From: an uncultured Collinsella sp.
Lineage (GTDB): Bacteria > Actinomycetota > Coriobacteriia > Coriobacteriales > Coriobacteriaceae
Reading direction: 5' to 3'
Assembly: GCA_902494245.1 (NCBI GenBank)
Contig: CABUSR010000007.1
Coordinates: forward strand, 1 to 61,725
DNA length: 61,725 nucleotides
Made by a program: the position numbers and the translations under genes. The stretch's first letter is position 1. Every line of letters starts with the position of its first letter. Below are positions 1 through 11,178 of this stretch, one piece after another. Under the pieces are notes generated by a model. That model was given only the letters and a program-made list of their open reading frames with translations. It was not told the origin of the DNA and did no database searches.

Positions 1-29
1 CGCCTATGGCACTTCAACATCATTGTCGC

Positions 30-70
30 AGCCCCGACCCGCGGTCACGAGCGGGGGCTCCTATCTTTTT
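30..70 (+). terminator. Probable terminator of a gene left of the window
   Basis: An imperfect GC-rich stem pairs 30-42 with 51-59 and is followed by a T-rich tract ending at 70. No gene is visible on its 5' side, so it probably ends a gene lying beyond the left edge. The rest of 1-340 holds one family C repeat and the ade leader; I see no gene in it. Confidence 0.5.
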
Positions 71-136
71 AGTGCCCTCGGATTGGGTCATAGTGTCTGT
101 CGGTACCAAAACATCGGCGCTTCCGTTGTTGGCACT

Positions 137-178
137 TGGGGACGTTCCTTTTGTGCCGGCACTTTGGGACACTCCTTG
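137..178 (+). repeat. Family C intergenic repeat, single unit
   Basis: The unit has two direct GGGGAC/GGGAC cores about 27 nt apart, as TGGGGACGTTCC followed by GCCGGC and then GGGACACTCCTTG. Close relatives lie at 2158-2207, 3172-3213, 3226-3273, 37151-37191 and 37204-37246. Function unknown. Confidence 0.7.
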
Positions 179-340
179 TCATTGGTGCAAAGTAACCTGC
201 CCCCATTGCGCCAAGCGGCGTGTGCCGTTAAGCGGAGAGGCGTATTGTTGACCCATCGTTTGGGCATACAATGGCTATTAGCTTGCTGCGGTGAAGGCCT
301 GTCCGCTCCGCAGCTGTTTTCTACAGTTAAAGGAGTATGT

Positions 341-2161
341 ATGTCCGTTGAGGTCATGAGGTCTGTGATCGATGCTGCCGAGGGGCGCGTGCCCGTCGAC
401 ACGCTGTTTACCAATGCGCAGATTGTCGACGTGTATGGCCAGCGTGTGGCGCCCGGCAGCGTTGCCGTCAAGGACGGTGTGATCGTCGGCGTGCTCTACG
501 ATGGTCGCGACGATGCTGCTGGCACCTACGAGGCAACTGAGGTCATCGACTGCCAGGGTCGCTATCTCGCTCCCGGTTTTATTGACGGGCATCTGCATAT
601 CGAGTCTTCGAACATCCGTCCCGCCGAGTATGCTCGCATGGCCGCGACGCGCGGTACTACCACCGCCATTGCCGACAGCCACGAGATTGCCAATGTTGCC
701 GGTCTCGACGGCTTGCGCTTTATGATCGAGGACGGCCGTCGCGCGCCCATTTCCATCAAGTACATGATGCCCTCGTGCGTGCCCGCGCTGCCCGATGAGC
801 AAGCAGGCGCTGTGATTACCGCCGCTGACATGCAGGCGTTTTTTGCCGAGCATCCGGGCGATGTCTTTGGGCTGGGCGAGATGATGAACCTGCCGGGCGT
901 CTTTATGGCCGATCCCGAGACCTGCGCTCGCATCGATGCTGCCAACCAGACGCCGTCCAAGCAGGTTGACGGTCACGCGCCGCTCGTTGCCGGCAAGGAC
1001 CTCAACGCCTATGCCGCAGCAGGTATTATCGCTGACCATGAGTCGACGATTCCCGAGGAGGCACTCGACAAGCTGTCTCGCGGCATGTACGTGATGCTGC
1101 GCGAAGGTACGTGCAGCCATGACCTGGCCAACCTGTCGCCGATGCTGCTGGAGAATCCTGCCCGTGCCCGCCGTTGCTGCTTTGCGACTGACGACCGTGC
1201 TCCCTCCGACGCGCTTGCGACCGGCATGATCGATAACGCCTGCCGCGTGGCGATTGAGGCCGGTATCGACCCCGTGGTCGCTATCTCTATGGCGTCCCTG
1301 TCCACGGCCGAGGTGTTTGGCCTGGACCACGGTTGCCGCGACCCGCACGAGCTGCGTGGCGCCATCGCCCCGGGCAAGCGTGCCGACCTGCTGGTACTCA
1401 ACGACCTGACGTTTGCCACGGCTCCGCATCGCGTGTATGCCGCCGGTGCCCTGGTGGCGCAGGACGGTACCTTTGTGGGCGAGATTGCACCCGAGATGGC
1501 CGAGGTTGCGGCCCTTGCCGATGAGCTGCGCGCCTCCGTTAAGCTGCCGAAGCTTTCGCTCGACGTATTCGACTATGCCTTTAAGCCGGGCGAGGCCGTG
1601 ATTGACGTGGTGCCGGGTAAGGCCATCACGGGCATGGCTCGCCCCGAGAGCGCCGAGGGCCTGCGCCGCATTATGCTGATCGAGCGCCACGGCCGCGGTG
1701 TGTCGCTGCAGGCCGAGGGCGCCGACGGTGATGGCCCTGCGGGCCTGGGTCTTGTCGGCAAGCACATCGGTCGCGGCTGGGTGCGTGGCTTCACCATCAC
1801 CGGTGGCGCCATTGCCTCCACAATCGGCCACGACTCGCACAACGTGTGCGTCGTGGGTGATAACGCTGCCGATATGATGGCGGCTGTTGAGGCTGTGGGC
1901 CAGGGTGGTCACGTGCTGGTGCGCAACGGCGAGGTCGTGGCGCGCATTCCGCTGGCGCTCGGCGGTCTGATGAGCGAAGGCACGGCCGAGGACGTTGCCG
2001 CGCAGCACGACGACTTTATGGTCAAGGCACGCGCTATGGGTATTGAGCCGCCGCTCGACCCCATCATGGGCATCATCTTCCTGCCCCTGCCGGTTATCCC
2101 GACGCTCCGCATCCGCCCCGAGGGCATGTTCGACGTCACGACCTTCACCTACGCCGACTAG
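341..2161 (+). CDS. ade: Adenine deaminase
   Basis: This 606-residue cytosolic amidohydrolase would convert adenine to hypoxanthine and ammonia in purine salvage. I start it at ATG 341 because AAAGGAG (329-335) sits 5 nt upstream; the frame stays open back to 23 but lacks a better site. The metal-binding HxH lies in PGFIDGHLHIESS (about residues 78-90). ADSHEIANV and FATDDRAPSD follow, as in the Ade family, and the length is typical of full Ade proteins with the C-terminal domain. It appears to be a single-gene unit. Its TAG stop lies inside the start of a family C repeat, so the repeat supplies the stop codon. Identification is secure; substrate preference is by family. Confidence 0.93.
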   Translation: MSVEVMRSVIDAAEGRVPVDTLFTNAQIVDVYGQRVAPGSVAVKDGVIVGVLYDGRDDAAGTYEATEVIDCQGRYLAPGFIDGHLHIESSNIRPAEYARMAATRGTTTAIADSHEIANVAGLDGLRFMIEDGRRAPISIKYMMPSCVPALPDEQAGAVITAADMQAFFAEHPGDVFGLGEMMNLPGVFMADPETCARIDAANQTPSKQVDGHAPLVAGKDLNAYAAAGIIADHESTIPEEALDKLSRGMYVMLREGTCSHDLANLSPMLLENPARARRCCFATDDRAPSDALATGMIDNACRVAIEAGIDPVVAISMASLSTAEVFGLDHGCRDPHELRGAIAPGKRADLLVLNDLTFATAPHRVYAAGALVAQDGTFVGEIAPEMAEVAALADELRASVKLPKLSLDVFDYAFKPGEAVIDVVPGKAITGMARPESAEGLRRIMLIERHGRGVSLQAEGADGDGPAGLGLVGKHIGRGWVRGFTITGGAIASTIGHDSHNVCVVGDNAADMMAAVEAVGQGGHVLVRNGEVVARIPLALGGLMSEGTAEDVAAQHDDFMVKARAMGIEPPLDPIMGIIFLPLPVIPTLRIRPEGMFDVTTFTYAD

Positions 2162-2207
2162 TCATCGGGGACGTTCTTAAACGGCTAGTCATTGGGGACA
2201 CTCTTTG
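2158..2207 (+). repeat. Family C repeat overlapping the ade stop codon
   Basis: The first four bases, CTAG, contain the ade stop. The first 48 bp match the reverse complement of 3226-3273 with three differences, so the two copies form inverted repeats around the HAD gene at 2368-3162. Confidence 0.8.
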
Positions 2208-2301
2208 ACGTGTTGCCTGGCGCTGCGAATGTGGGACCCCTGGCGCGCGTGAGCTATTTGCCAGGTCCTTGTAACGTTTGCGCCCGCGGAGTCTTACCTG
2301 A

Positions 2302-2361
2302 GCTCCCTTTGGGTACGTTGGAATTGGATACACGTTCGATTCCAACAAGCCCGAAGGGAGC
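2302..2361 (+). promoter_or_regulatory. Hairpin burying the Shine-Dalgarno of the next gene
   Basis: GCTCCCTTTGGG (2302-2313) pairs with CCCGAAGGGAGC (2350-2361) with one G-U, and GTTGGAAT (2317-2324) pairs with ATTCCAAC (2339-2346). The 3' arm contains AAGGGAG, the only Shine-Dalgarno of the HAD gene starting at 2368. TTTT follows at 2362-2365. It could act as a terminator for ade, as a translational switch, or as both. Confidence 0.7.
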
Positions 2362-2367
2362 TTTTCT

Positions 2368-3162
2368 ATGTTTAAACTGATTGCATCCGATATGGACGGC
2401 ACGTTGCTTGACGAAAACAGCCAGGTGCCTCCCGAGACCTACGAACTGATTCTGGCGCTACACGAGCATGGCGTGCATTTCGCCGCATCGTCAGGTCGTC
2501 GCTACGATCGCCTGTGCGAGTTCTTTGCGCCCGTTCGCGACAAGATGGACTTTGTCGCCGCTAACGGTGCCCAGGTCTACGCCGACGGCAAAATGGTAGA
2601 CCGTGAGGTGTATTCGCACCTGGCGATTCGAAGGCTCGCCCAGGCTGTCGCGACGTTTCCCAATCTGCATCTTGCGCTTTTTGACCGAACCAAGTCCTTC
2701 CTGCTCGATGACGAGTGCAAGTTCGTGCGTGAGGTCGATAAGGACCTTCCCAATGCCGAGCGTATTTGGGAGCTGCCCGATCCCAGCGTAAATATCATCA
2801 AGGCGAGTATCTTTTGCGATGACGGTGTCGTTATGGACAGCGCCTACGTGCTACAGCGTGAACTTGGCCAGCTCTTTACTTTTGCACCTTCGGGCAACGC
2901 GTGGATCGATGCCATGCAGCCCGGTGTGTCGAAGGCCTCGGGCATCGCACAGCTCGCGGAGCATTACGGCATTGGACGCGACGAGATCATGGCGTTTGGC
3001 GACTCGATGAACGACTACGAGATCATTCGCTTTGTCGGCACGGGCTGCGCGATGGAAAACGCGCGCCCCGCGCTTAAGGCGGTGGCCGATCGCGTCGTAG
3101 GCTGCAACCGCGACCACGCCGTTCAGCAGGAGCTCCGTCGCGTGCTAGAGGGCCTCGCTTAA
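2368..3162 (+). CDS. Cof-type HAD-superfamily phosphatase
   Basis: This 264-residue cytosolic protein belongs to the Cof/YbiV class of HAD hydrolases, which dephosphorylate sugar phosphates, nucleotides or FMN. Motif I is SDMDGT (D8 and D10), with the Mg-binding GDSMNDYEII near residue 211. The cap between them fits subclass IIB. ATG 2368 is preceded by AAGGGAG with about 8 nt spacing, but that site is locked in a strong hairpin. The gene is bracketed by 48-bp inverted family C repeats, whose outer ends carry the stop codons of both neighbours. The substrate cannot be told from sequence. Confidence 0.88.
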   Translation: MFKLIASDMDGTLLDENSQVPPETYELILALHEHGVHFAASSGRRYDRLCEFFAPVRDKMDFVAANGAQVYADGKMVDREVYSHLAIRRLAQAVATFPNLHLALFDRTKSFLLDDECKFVREVDKDLPNAERIWELPDPSVNIIKASIFCDDGVVMDSAYVLQRELGQLFTFAPSGNAWIDAMQPGVSKASGIAQLAEHYGIGRDEIMAFGDSMNDYEIIRFVGTGCAMENARPALKAVADRVVGCNRDHAVQQELRRVLEGLA

Positions 3163-3171
3163 TCCGGCAGC

Positions 3172-3213
3172 TGGGGACGTTCCCGTTCTGCTGGCAGTGG
3201 GGGACAGTCCTTG
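3172..3213 (+). repeat. Family C repeat, plus orientation
   Basis: TGGGGACGTTCC begins the unit and GGGGACAGTCCTTG closes it. It faces the minus-strand copy at 3226-3273, so the two form an inverted pair downstream of the HAD gene. Confidence 0.65.
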
Positions 3214-3225
3214 CAGCTTTTTGCG

Positions 3226-3273
3226 AAGAGTGTCCCCAACGACTAGTCGTTTAAGAACGTCCCCAATGACTAG
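3226..3273 (-). repeat. Family C repeat, minus orientation
   Basis: Reverse complement of the copy at 2158 (45 of 48 positions match). Its outer CTAG provides the TAG stop of the minus-strand HAD gene, mirroring what happens at ade. Confidence 0.8.
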
Positions 3274-4112
3274 GCGAGGGCGGCCATGATGGTGCGGGCG
3301 ACGCCGTCGTGGTCGTTGTCGTATTCGGTGATGGCGTCGGCGGCCTCGCGGTCTTCGGGCTCGGCGTTGATCATGGCCATGCCATGGCCCGCTGCCTGCA
3401 GCATGGGGATGTCGTTGATGTTGTCGCCGAACGCCCAGGCGTCGGCGAGACGCTCGCCCAGATGCTCACACAGCCACGTGAGGGCCGTTCCCTTGGTGGC
3501 GCCCTCGCCCATGACCTCGATATTCATGGCGTAAGAACGCGTGACCTCAATGCCTCCGAGCGTGTCGAGCGCCGCCGCGATGGCGTCGCGATCGGCCGGG
3601 TCGTGCCAGTACATGGCGATGCGTTCGAGCGTCTCGACTTCGTCGATCTTGCTGTCGATATCCATGTCGATCGGTGTTCGTGTGCGCTTGAGCGAAGCCG
3701 CGATGTGGGGATCGCCGCCGCAGAACTCATCTAGGCGCCCGTAAAGCGAACGGGGGAGGAAACACTGTCCATCCGCGAAGATATCGAAGGTCACATCGTG
3801 GCCGGCGGCAATGCGATGGATGCGGTGGGCAATGCCGCAATCGAGCGGACGGCTCAAGATGCACGTGGCGCGCGAGGCGTCGGTGGGCACATCGTCGTCG
3901 AGCTGCCAGACGCTGGCGCCGTTGGCGCAGACTGCGTAGTGCACGGCGGGATGGGCGAGAATGGGCTCAAAGATGCCCGACAGCGGGCGCCCCGTGCAGG
4001 GAACAAACTCGATGCCACGACGTGCGAGCTCGTCGAGCATTGTCCAGGTGGCATCGCTCATCTGCTTATCGCTCGTCAGCAGCGTCCCATCCATATCGGA
4101 AAACACAATCAT
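3270..4112 (-). CDS. Cof-type HAD-superfamily phosphatase, second copy type
   Basis: A 280-residue HAD hydrolase with motif I SDMDGTLLTS (D6 and D8) and the late motif FGDNINDIPML about 45 residues before the end. It is only distantly similar to the plus-strand HAD protein at 2368, so this is not a recent duplication. ATG at 4112 has AAAGGG upstream. It lies downstream of citrate synthase on the same strand, but the terminator at 4138-4174 probably separates their transcripts. Its stop is supplied by a family C repeat. Substrate unknown; phosphosugars or nucleotides are family-typical. Confidence 0.88.
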   Translation of the reverse strand: MIVFSDMDGTLLTSDKQMSDATWTMLDELARRGIEFVPCTGRPLSGIFEPILAHPAVHYAVCANGASVWQLDDDVPTDASRATCILSRPLDCGIAHRIHRIAAGHDVTFDIFADGQCFLPRSLYGRLDEFCGGDPHIAASLKRTRTPIDMDIDSKIDEVETLERIAMYWHDPADRDAIAAALDTLGGIEVTRSYAMNIEVMGEGATKGTALTWLCEHLGERLADAWAFGDNINDIPMLQAAGHGMAMINAEPEDREAADAITEYDNDHDGVARTIMAALA

Positions 4113-4137
4113 TTGATGCAGCCCTTTCTACTGGCAT

Positions 4138-4174
4138 AAAAAGCGTGGCCGAGGGCTTGGGTCCCTGGCCACGC
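4138..4174 (-). terminator. Rho-independent terminator of citrate synthase
   Basis: On the minus strand GCGTGGCC and its complement (4167-4174 with 4143-4150) form a clean stem followed by five T. It sits 25 nt past the citrate synthase stop. Confidence 0.9.
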
Positions 4175-4198
4175 TCGAGTTCTATAACGGTCCGCGTC

Positions 4199-5617
4199 CT
4201 AGCGGTCGGCGAGCGGCTTGTACTCCAGCGGCTCGATCACCGGACGATAGGCGGGGCGGATGATACGGTGCGCGCAGAAGAGCTCTTCCATGCGGTGTGC
4301 CGACCAGCCGGCCATGCGGGCGACGGCGAATAGCGGCGTAAAAAGCGTCTCGGGTACGCCGAGCATCTTGTAGATAAAGCCCGTGTACAGGTCGATGTTG
4401 GCACAGATGGGCTTGGTCATGCCGTGGTCGCGCATCACCTGCGGTGCCAGGCGCTCGATGCGCTCGATGAGCGCGAACTCCTCGCCCAGGTCCTTCTTGG
4501 CGGCAAGCGTGCGCGCGTAACGGCGGCAGACCTCGGCGCGCGGGTCGCTCAGCGTGTAGACGGCGTGGCCCATACCGTAGATGAGACCCGTGCCGTCGAA
4601 GGCCTGCTTGTCGAGGATCTTGCCCAGGTAGGCTGCGACCTCGTCCTCGTCCTCCCAATTGGAGACATGCGCACGGATGTCCTCGTGCATGGACACGACC
4701 TTGGCGTTAGCGCCGCCGTGGCGCGGGCCCTTGAGCGAGCCGATAGCCGCGGCGTAGGCGGAATACGGGTCGGTGGCCGAGGAGGACAGCACACGGCAGG
4801 CGAACGTGGAGTTGTTGCCGCCGCCGTGCTCGGCATGCAGCATAAGCATCACGTCGAGCAGCATGGCCTCGTCGCGGGTGAATGCCATGCCGCCGCGTAG
4901 GACCTGCAGGATGGTCTCAGCGGTGGAGAGGCCGGGTGTGGGGTGCGGTACGTGAACCTCGGAGCCGCGGCGCTTGGCGACCGAGGCCATGTGCGCGAAG
5001 GCGGCGATGCGGGGGAGACGGGCGAGCATGGAGATGGCGACGTCGATTTCGTGCTCGGGTGTAATGGCGTCGGGCTCGGCGTCGAAGGCGTAGAGCAGCA
5101 GCACGGCGCGCTGAAGCACATTCATGATGCTCGACGACACCGTGGTCATGGGGAACTCACGGACGTATTCGTCGCTCAGGTGCCTAAAAGCACCCAAGCG
5201 TCCGCAAAAACCGTCGAGTTCCTCTTTGGTGGGCAGCGAGCCCGTGATGAGCAGATAGGCGACCTCTTCGTAGCCGTAGCGGTTCTCGGCCTGGGCGTTG
5301 TTGACCAGATCCTCGATGCTGTAGCCGCGAAGCGTGAGCTTGCCCTGATCGGGCACGACCTTTCCGTCGACCTTGTTGTAGCCGTGCACATCCGAGATAC
5401 GAGTGAGGCCCGCGACCACGCCCGAGCCGTCGGCATTGCGCAGGCCGCGCTTGACGTTGTGCTCTACGAACAGGTCCTCGTCGTACGGGGCGGTCGGCAG
5501 GCCGTGGTAAAGGTTTTCGCTTTCGGGCGAAATCTGACGGCTCGCCTCGTAATCCAGAACCAGGCGGCTCAGGTGATCGTCGAAGCGGTAGTAGATTTTC
5601 TTGGCGTCGTAGGCCAT
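4199..5617 (-). CDS. gltA: Citrate synthase
   Basis: This 472-residue enzyme would condense oxaloacetate and acetyl-CoA to citrate. Family hallmarks are present in order: the substrate-binding GPRHGGAN, the catalytic-His MGHAVYTLSDPR, then NIDLYTGF and ARMAGWSAH toward the C-terminus. ATG 5617 has GAGAGGAG 6 nt upstream. The N-terminus is about 60 residues longer than the shortest bacterial enzymes. It lies 77 bp downstream of the ACT-domain gene on the same strand, and the two may be co-transcribed. No aconitase or isocitrate dehydrogenase is in view, so the role may be biosynthetic (2-oxoglutarate/glutamate), which would suit the glutamate synthase further along. A 2-methylcitrate synthase activity cannot be excluded. 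Confidence 0.92.
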   Translation of the reverse strand: MAYDAKKIYYRFDDHLSRLVLDYEASRQISPESENLYHGLPTAPYDEDLFVEHNVKRGLRNADGSGVVAGLTRISDVHGYNKVDGKVVPDQGKLTLRGYSIEDLVNNAQAENRYGYEEVAYLLITGSLPTKEELDGFCGRLGAFRHLSDEYVREFPMTTVSSSIMNVLQRAVLLLYAFDAEPDAITPEHEIDVAISMLARLPRIAAFAHMASVAKRRGSEVHVPHPTPGLSTAETILQVLRGGMAFTRDEAMLLDVMLMLHAEHGGGNNSTFACRVLSSSATDPYSAYAAAIGSLKGPRHGGANAKVVSMHEDIRAHVSNWEDEDEVAAYLGKILDKQAFDGTGLIYGMGHAVYTLSDPRAEVCRRYARTLAAKKDLGEEFALIERIERLAPQVMRDHGMTKPICANIDLYTGFIYKMLGVPETLFTPLFAVARMAGWSAHRMEELFCAHRIIRPAYRPVIEPLEYKPLADR

Positions 5618-5694
5618 GCGCGCTCCTCTCCGGTCCGCTTTGGGGCCGCGCGCTTGGACGATATGACGTCAAGCTGCCCCGAGCGGCTTGTTCG

Positions 5695-5982
5695 CTACAG
5701 GCGGTACATAAAGTTAAAGACGTCCTCGCGCTGGATGGACACGTTGACGCCCGAAAGCTCACCGGCCTCGGCCAGGGCCTTCTGCAGCTCGGCGAAGTCG
5801 AGCTTGGACTCGGCGGTGTCGGCCAGCATGGTCATGGTGAAGATGTCCTCGATAATGGACTGCGTGATGTCGCGGATGTCGACGTTGGCCTCGCCCAGGA
5901 CACGGGTGACGCCGGCGACGATGCCGGGGCGGTTCTTGCCAAGGACGGTGATGACGATACGGGAGGACGAGATCTCGGCCAT
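5695..5982 (-). CDS. Small ACT-domain protein
   Basis: A 95-residue stand-alone ACT domain starting ITVLGKNRPGIVAGVTRVL, the usual ligand-binding beta-alpha turn with Gly in RPGIVAG. It resembles the UPF0237 regulators found in Gram-positive anaerobes. Such domains bind amino acids and regulate a partner enzyme; which ligand is bound here is unknown. ATG 5982 has AAAGGG upstream. Citrate synthase follows 77 bp downstream, which hints at feedback from an amino acid, but this is inference. Confidence 0.85.
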   Translation of the reverse strand: MAEISSSRIVITVLGKNRPGIVAGVTRVLGEANVDIRDITQSIIEDIFTMTMLADTAESKLDFAELQKALAEAGELSGVNVSIQREDVFNFMYRL

Positions 5983-6174
5983 GGGAAACCCTTTCGCGTG
6001 GTTGCGGCGCGCGCGGGCGCTCCGCTACGGTACAGTGTTCATCATTGTACCTGTCTGGCGCCAAAAGGGGTGTGCTTACTGCGGCGTTACACGTCTGCAA
6101 CATGGGAGAAGGGGCAACAGGGTGCGTGTCCGCTGCGGTTGGCCACGCCGTGTTGCACAAAGACCGTGAACCTT

Positions 6175-6203
6175 TTGTGGGACGCGCGGCGCTGTGGTAC
6201 CAT
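6175..6203 (+). promoter_or_regulatory. Candidate promoter for rpmE
   Basis: TTGTGG (6175-6180), a 17-nt spacer and TACCAT (6198-6203) make a sigma-70-like match 85 nt before the rpmE start. Judged by eye only. Confidence 0.4.
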
Positions 6204-6287
6204 AGCCGAGTTTGTTGTCTTGGTCGGAAACCAAGACGCCTTATGCGCTGATCGGTAACCAGCGCCTGACCAATAAGGAGTCCTACC

Positions 6288-6713
6288 ATGAAGCAGGGTA
6301 TCCATCCCCAGTATGTCGAGTGCACGGTGACGTGCTCCTGCGGCAACACCTTCAAGACGCACGCTACCGTGTCCGAGATGAAGGTTGAGCTTTGCAACGA
6401 GTGCCACCCGTTCTACACCGGCCAGCAGAAGTTCGTCGACACCGGTGGACGCGTCCAGCGCTTCGCCGACAAGTTCGGTGGCGCCGCTGCCGCCCAGCTC
6501 AAGAAGGCCGAGGAGGCCAAGGCTGCCAAGGCTGCCAAGGCTGCTGAGGCCGAGGCCGCTCGCAAGGCCGCCGCTGAGGCTAAGGCTGCCGAGAAGGCCA
6601 AGCGTGCTGCTAAGTTTGCCGAGGAGGCTGCCAAGCAGGCCGCCGAGGCTCCCGCAGAGGCTCCCGTCGAGGAGGCCGCTGCCGAGGCCGAGACTACCGA
6701 GGCTGCTGAGTAA
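6288..6713 (+). CDS. rpmE: 50S ribosomal protein L31 with long Ala/Lys/Glu tail
   Basis: Residues 1 to about 70 are a normal zinc-type (C+) L31: MKQGIHPQY, then Cys at 16, 18, 36 and 39 (CSC and CNEC) and HPFYTGQQKFVDT. Bacterial L31 usually stops near here. This protein continues for about 70 more residues of Ala, Lys, Glu and Pro, probably helical or disordered and first basic, then acidic. ATG 6288 has AAGGAG upstream. It is a single-gene unit ended by a strong terminator. The identity is certain; the tail's role is unknown. Confidence 0.95.
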   Translation: MKQGIHPQYVECTVTCSCGNTFKTHATVSEMKVELCNECHPFYTGQQKFVDTGGRVQRFADKFGGAAAAQLKKAEEAKAAKAAKAAEAEAARKAAAEAKAAEKAKRAAKFAEEAAKQAAEAPAEAPVEEAAAEAETTEAAE

Positions 6714-6750
6714 ATAGCTCGCCGCGGAATCACTCGCATTCATGGCATAA

Positions 6751-6790
6751 GGGCCGCGCATCCGTTTGGGTGCGCGGCCCTTTTCTTTTT
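6751..6790 (+). terminator. Rho-independent terminator of rpmE
   Basis: GGGCCGCGCA (6751-6760) pairs perfectly with TGCGCGGCCC (6771-6780), then TTTTCTTTTT. Confidence 0.95.
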
Positions 6791-6791
6791 A

Positions 6792-6858
6792 TTGGTGCAG
6801 GCTAACCCGTTCCCATTGCACCAGATTGGTGCGAAGGGGACGGGTTGGTTTGCACCAA
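6792..6858. repeat. Family D inverted repeat
   Basis: Long imperfect inverted repeat. TTGGTGCA begins one arm and TGCACCAA ends the other, with CCCGTTCCC facing GGGGACGGG inside. Related copies lie at 41986-42066 and 52877-52943. It adjoins the family F element at 6889. Confidence 0.75.
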
Positions 6859-6888
6859 ATGGCAGAGTGACGGCGTTTTCCCAGATAA

Positions 6889-6924
6889 AACCTGCCAAAA
6901 TAAACCAGTCCCTTTTTGGCAGGT
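6889..6924. repeat. Family F inverted repeat
   Basis: ACCTGCCAAAA and TTTTTGGCAGGT flank a 12-nt loop TAAACCAGTCCC. The copy at 19092-19134 has the same loop with one change, so the loop is conserved as well as the arms. Confidence 0.7.
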
Positions 6925-7059
6925 CGGTCGGGTCGTAGTTATTACGTGGCGGTCGAGGTCGACCGTATAGGCCGCGCCTTGTTTGGCTAAAGTACAATCA
7001 TCTGTGTTTAACTCGCCCGCAGCTGCACGGCGTGGGCGATGGCCAAAAAGGAAAACCAC

Positions 7060-9866
<2,807 letters not shown>

Positions 9867-9867
<1 letters not shown>

Positions 9868-11015
9868 TGGCTGAGGCTTTAGAGGTAACGCCCGCCGAGC
9901 TGGACGCGTTTGCGGACCGGCTCGGCGAGGTCGAGTCGTATCTCCATTTGGACGAAAAGCGCACGCGCGTGACCGAGCTCGAGGCTAAAAGCGTGGCCCC
10001 CGGCTTTTGGGATGACGCCGACGCCGCCCGTGCCACCATGGAGGAGATCGCGCGCACCAAGGAAGATATCGCTGCCGTGGATACCGCGCGCGGCGAGCTT
10101 TCCGATGCCCGCGCCGCGCTGGAGCTTGCCGAGGAGATGGGGGATGACCCCGACGCCGCCGCCCTTCGCGAGGAGGCTGCAGTCACGGCTGAGCGCTTGG
10201 CCCGTGCCATCGATGAGCTTGAGCTTTCGAGCTGGTTTACCGGCGAGTTCGATCACGGCGATGCCATTGTGACCATCAAGCCCGGACAGGGTGGTCTGGA
10301 GGCCCAGGACTGGACCTTCATGCTCTTTAAGATGTATATGAAGTACTGCCAGCGTCGCGGCTGGAAGGTCACCATCAACGACTGTCCCGCGGCCGAGGTC
10401 ATCGGCATCGACCGCGCGACCTTTACCGTCGAGGGCAAGGACGCATTTGGCATGCTGCGCGCCGAGGCCGGCGTCCACCGCTTGGTGCGCATTAGCCCCA
10501 CCGACGACAAGAAGCGCCGCCAGACCACTTTTGCCGGCGTCGAGGTCATCCCCGTGCTACCCGATGATATCGACATCGAAATCAGTCCCGATGACATCCG
10601 CGTGGACGTGTACCACGCGAGCGGCCCGGGCGGTCAGGGCGTCAACACCACCGACTCCGCCGTGCGCGTGACGCATTTCCCCAGCGGCATTGTGGTCACC
10701 TGCCAAAACGAGCGCAGCCAGATCCAGAACAAGGCCGCGTGCATGCAGATCCTCAAGGCTCGTCTGTACGAGATTGAGCTCGAGAAGCGCGCCGAGGCGC
10801 TCGATGAGATTCGCGGACCCAAGACCACGATCGGTTTTGGCAACCAGATTCGCAGCTACGTGCTCTACCCGTACCAGATGGTCAAGGACCTACGCACGGG
10901 CGTGGAGACCAGCAATGTCGAGGCAGTTCTTGACGATGGCGACCTGGACCCGTTTGTTATTGGCTACCATCGCTGGGCGACCGGCAACGCCGATGCAGAA
11001 GGCTCGGAGGTCTAA
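9867..11015 (+). CDS. prfB: Peptide chain release factor 2
   Basis: RF2 releases the finished peptide at UAA and UGA. The 382-residue product has the peptidyl-tRNA hydrolysis motif SGPGGQGVNTTDSAV (GGQ near 255). The codon-recognition loop reads VRISPTDDKKRRQTTF, so residues 210-212 (bases 10494-10502) are Ser-Pro-Thr where RF2 normally has Ser-Pro-Phe. RF1 has Pro-x-Thr there, so Thr is RF1-like. The frame is continuous: no in-frame TGA or programmed +1 frameshift near codon 26, unlike many bacteria. It starts one base inside the secA stop. Only 3 of 46 visible stops in this window are TGA, which makes the substitution worth attention. Confidence 0.95.
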
Positions 11016-11140
11016 AACATCGTGGCTTCAAGCCGATGCCAAGCCCAACGGTTGGACGGGTTTGTATCCAGAATAAACCCTGCGCAGGGGTGGTTTTTGT
11101 TCGGCGAATCGGTAGAATCGAATACAAGAAGAAGTTCAAA

Positions 11141-11166
11141 GCGCATCCGATGGGGTGCGCTTTTTT
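11141..11166 (+). terminator. Rho-independent terminator in the yitT leader
   Basis: GCGCATCC and GGGTGCGC form an 8-bp stem with loop GATG, followed by six T. It would end the secA-prfB transcript, yet lies only 12 nt before the start codon of the YitT gene, next to its GAGGGAGG ribosome site. That gene then depends on read-through or on a start site at the terminator. Confidence 0.9.
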
Positions 11167-11178
11167 GAGGGAGGCAGC

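Noticed and set aside
278..2008. 576-residue open frame opposite adenine deaminase
   Set aside because: GC-rich codon bias opens the antisense frame; no ribosome site and no family features. The same holds for the long antisense frames opposite secA (7072-9852), gltB, the helicase (49171-51495) and the PTS genes (54634-57720).
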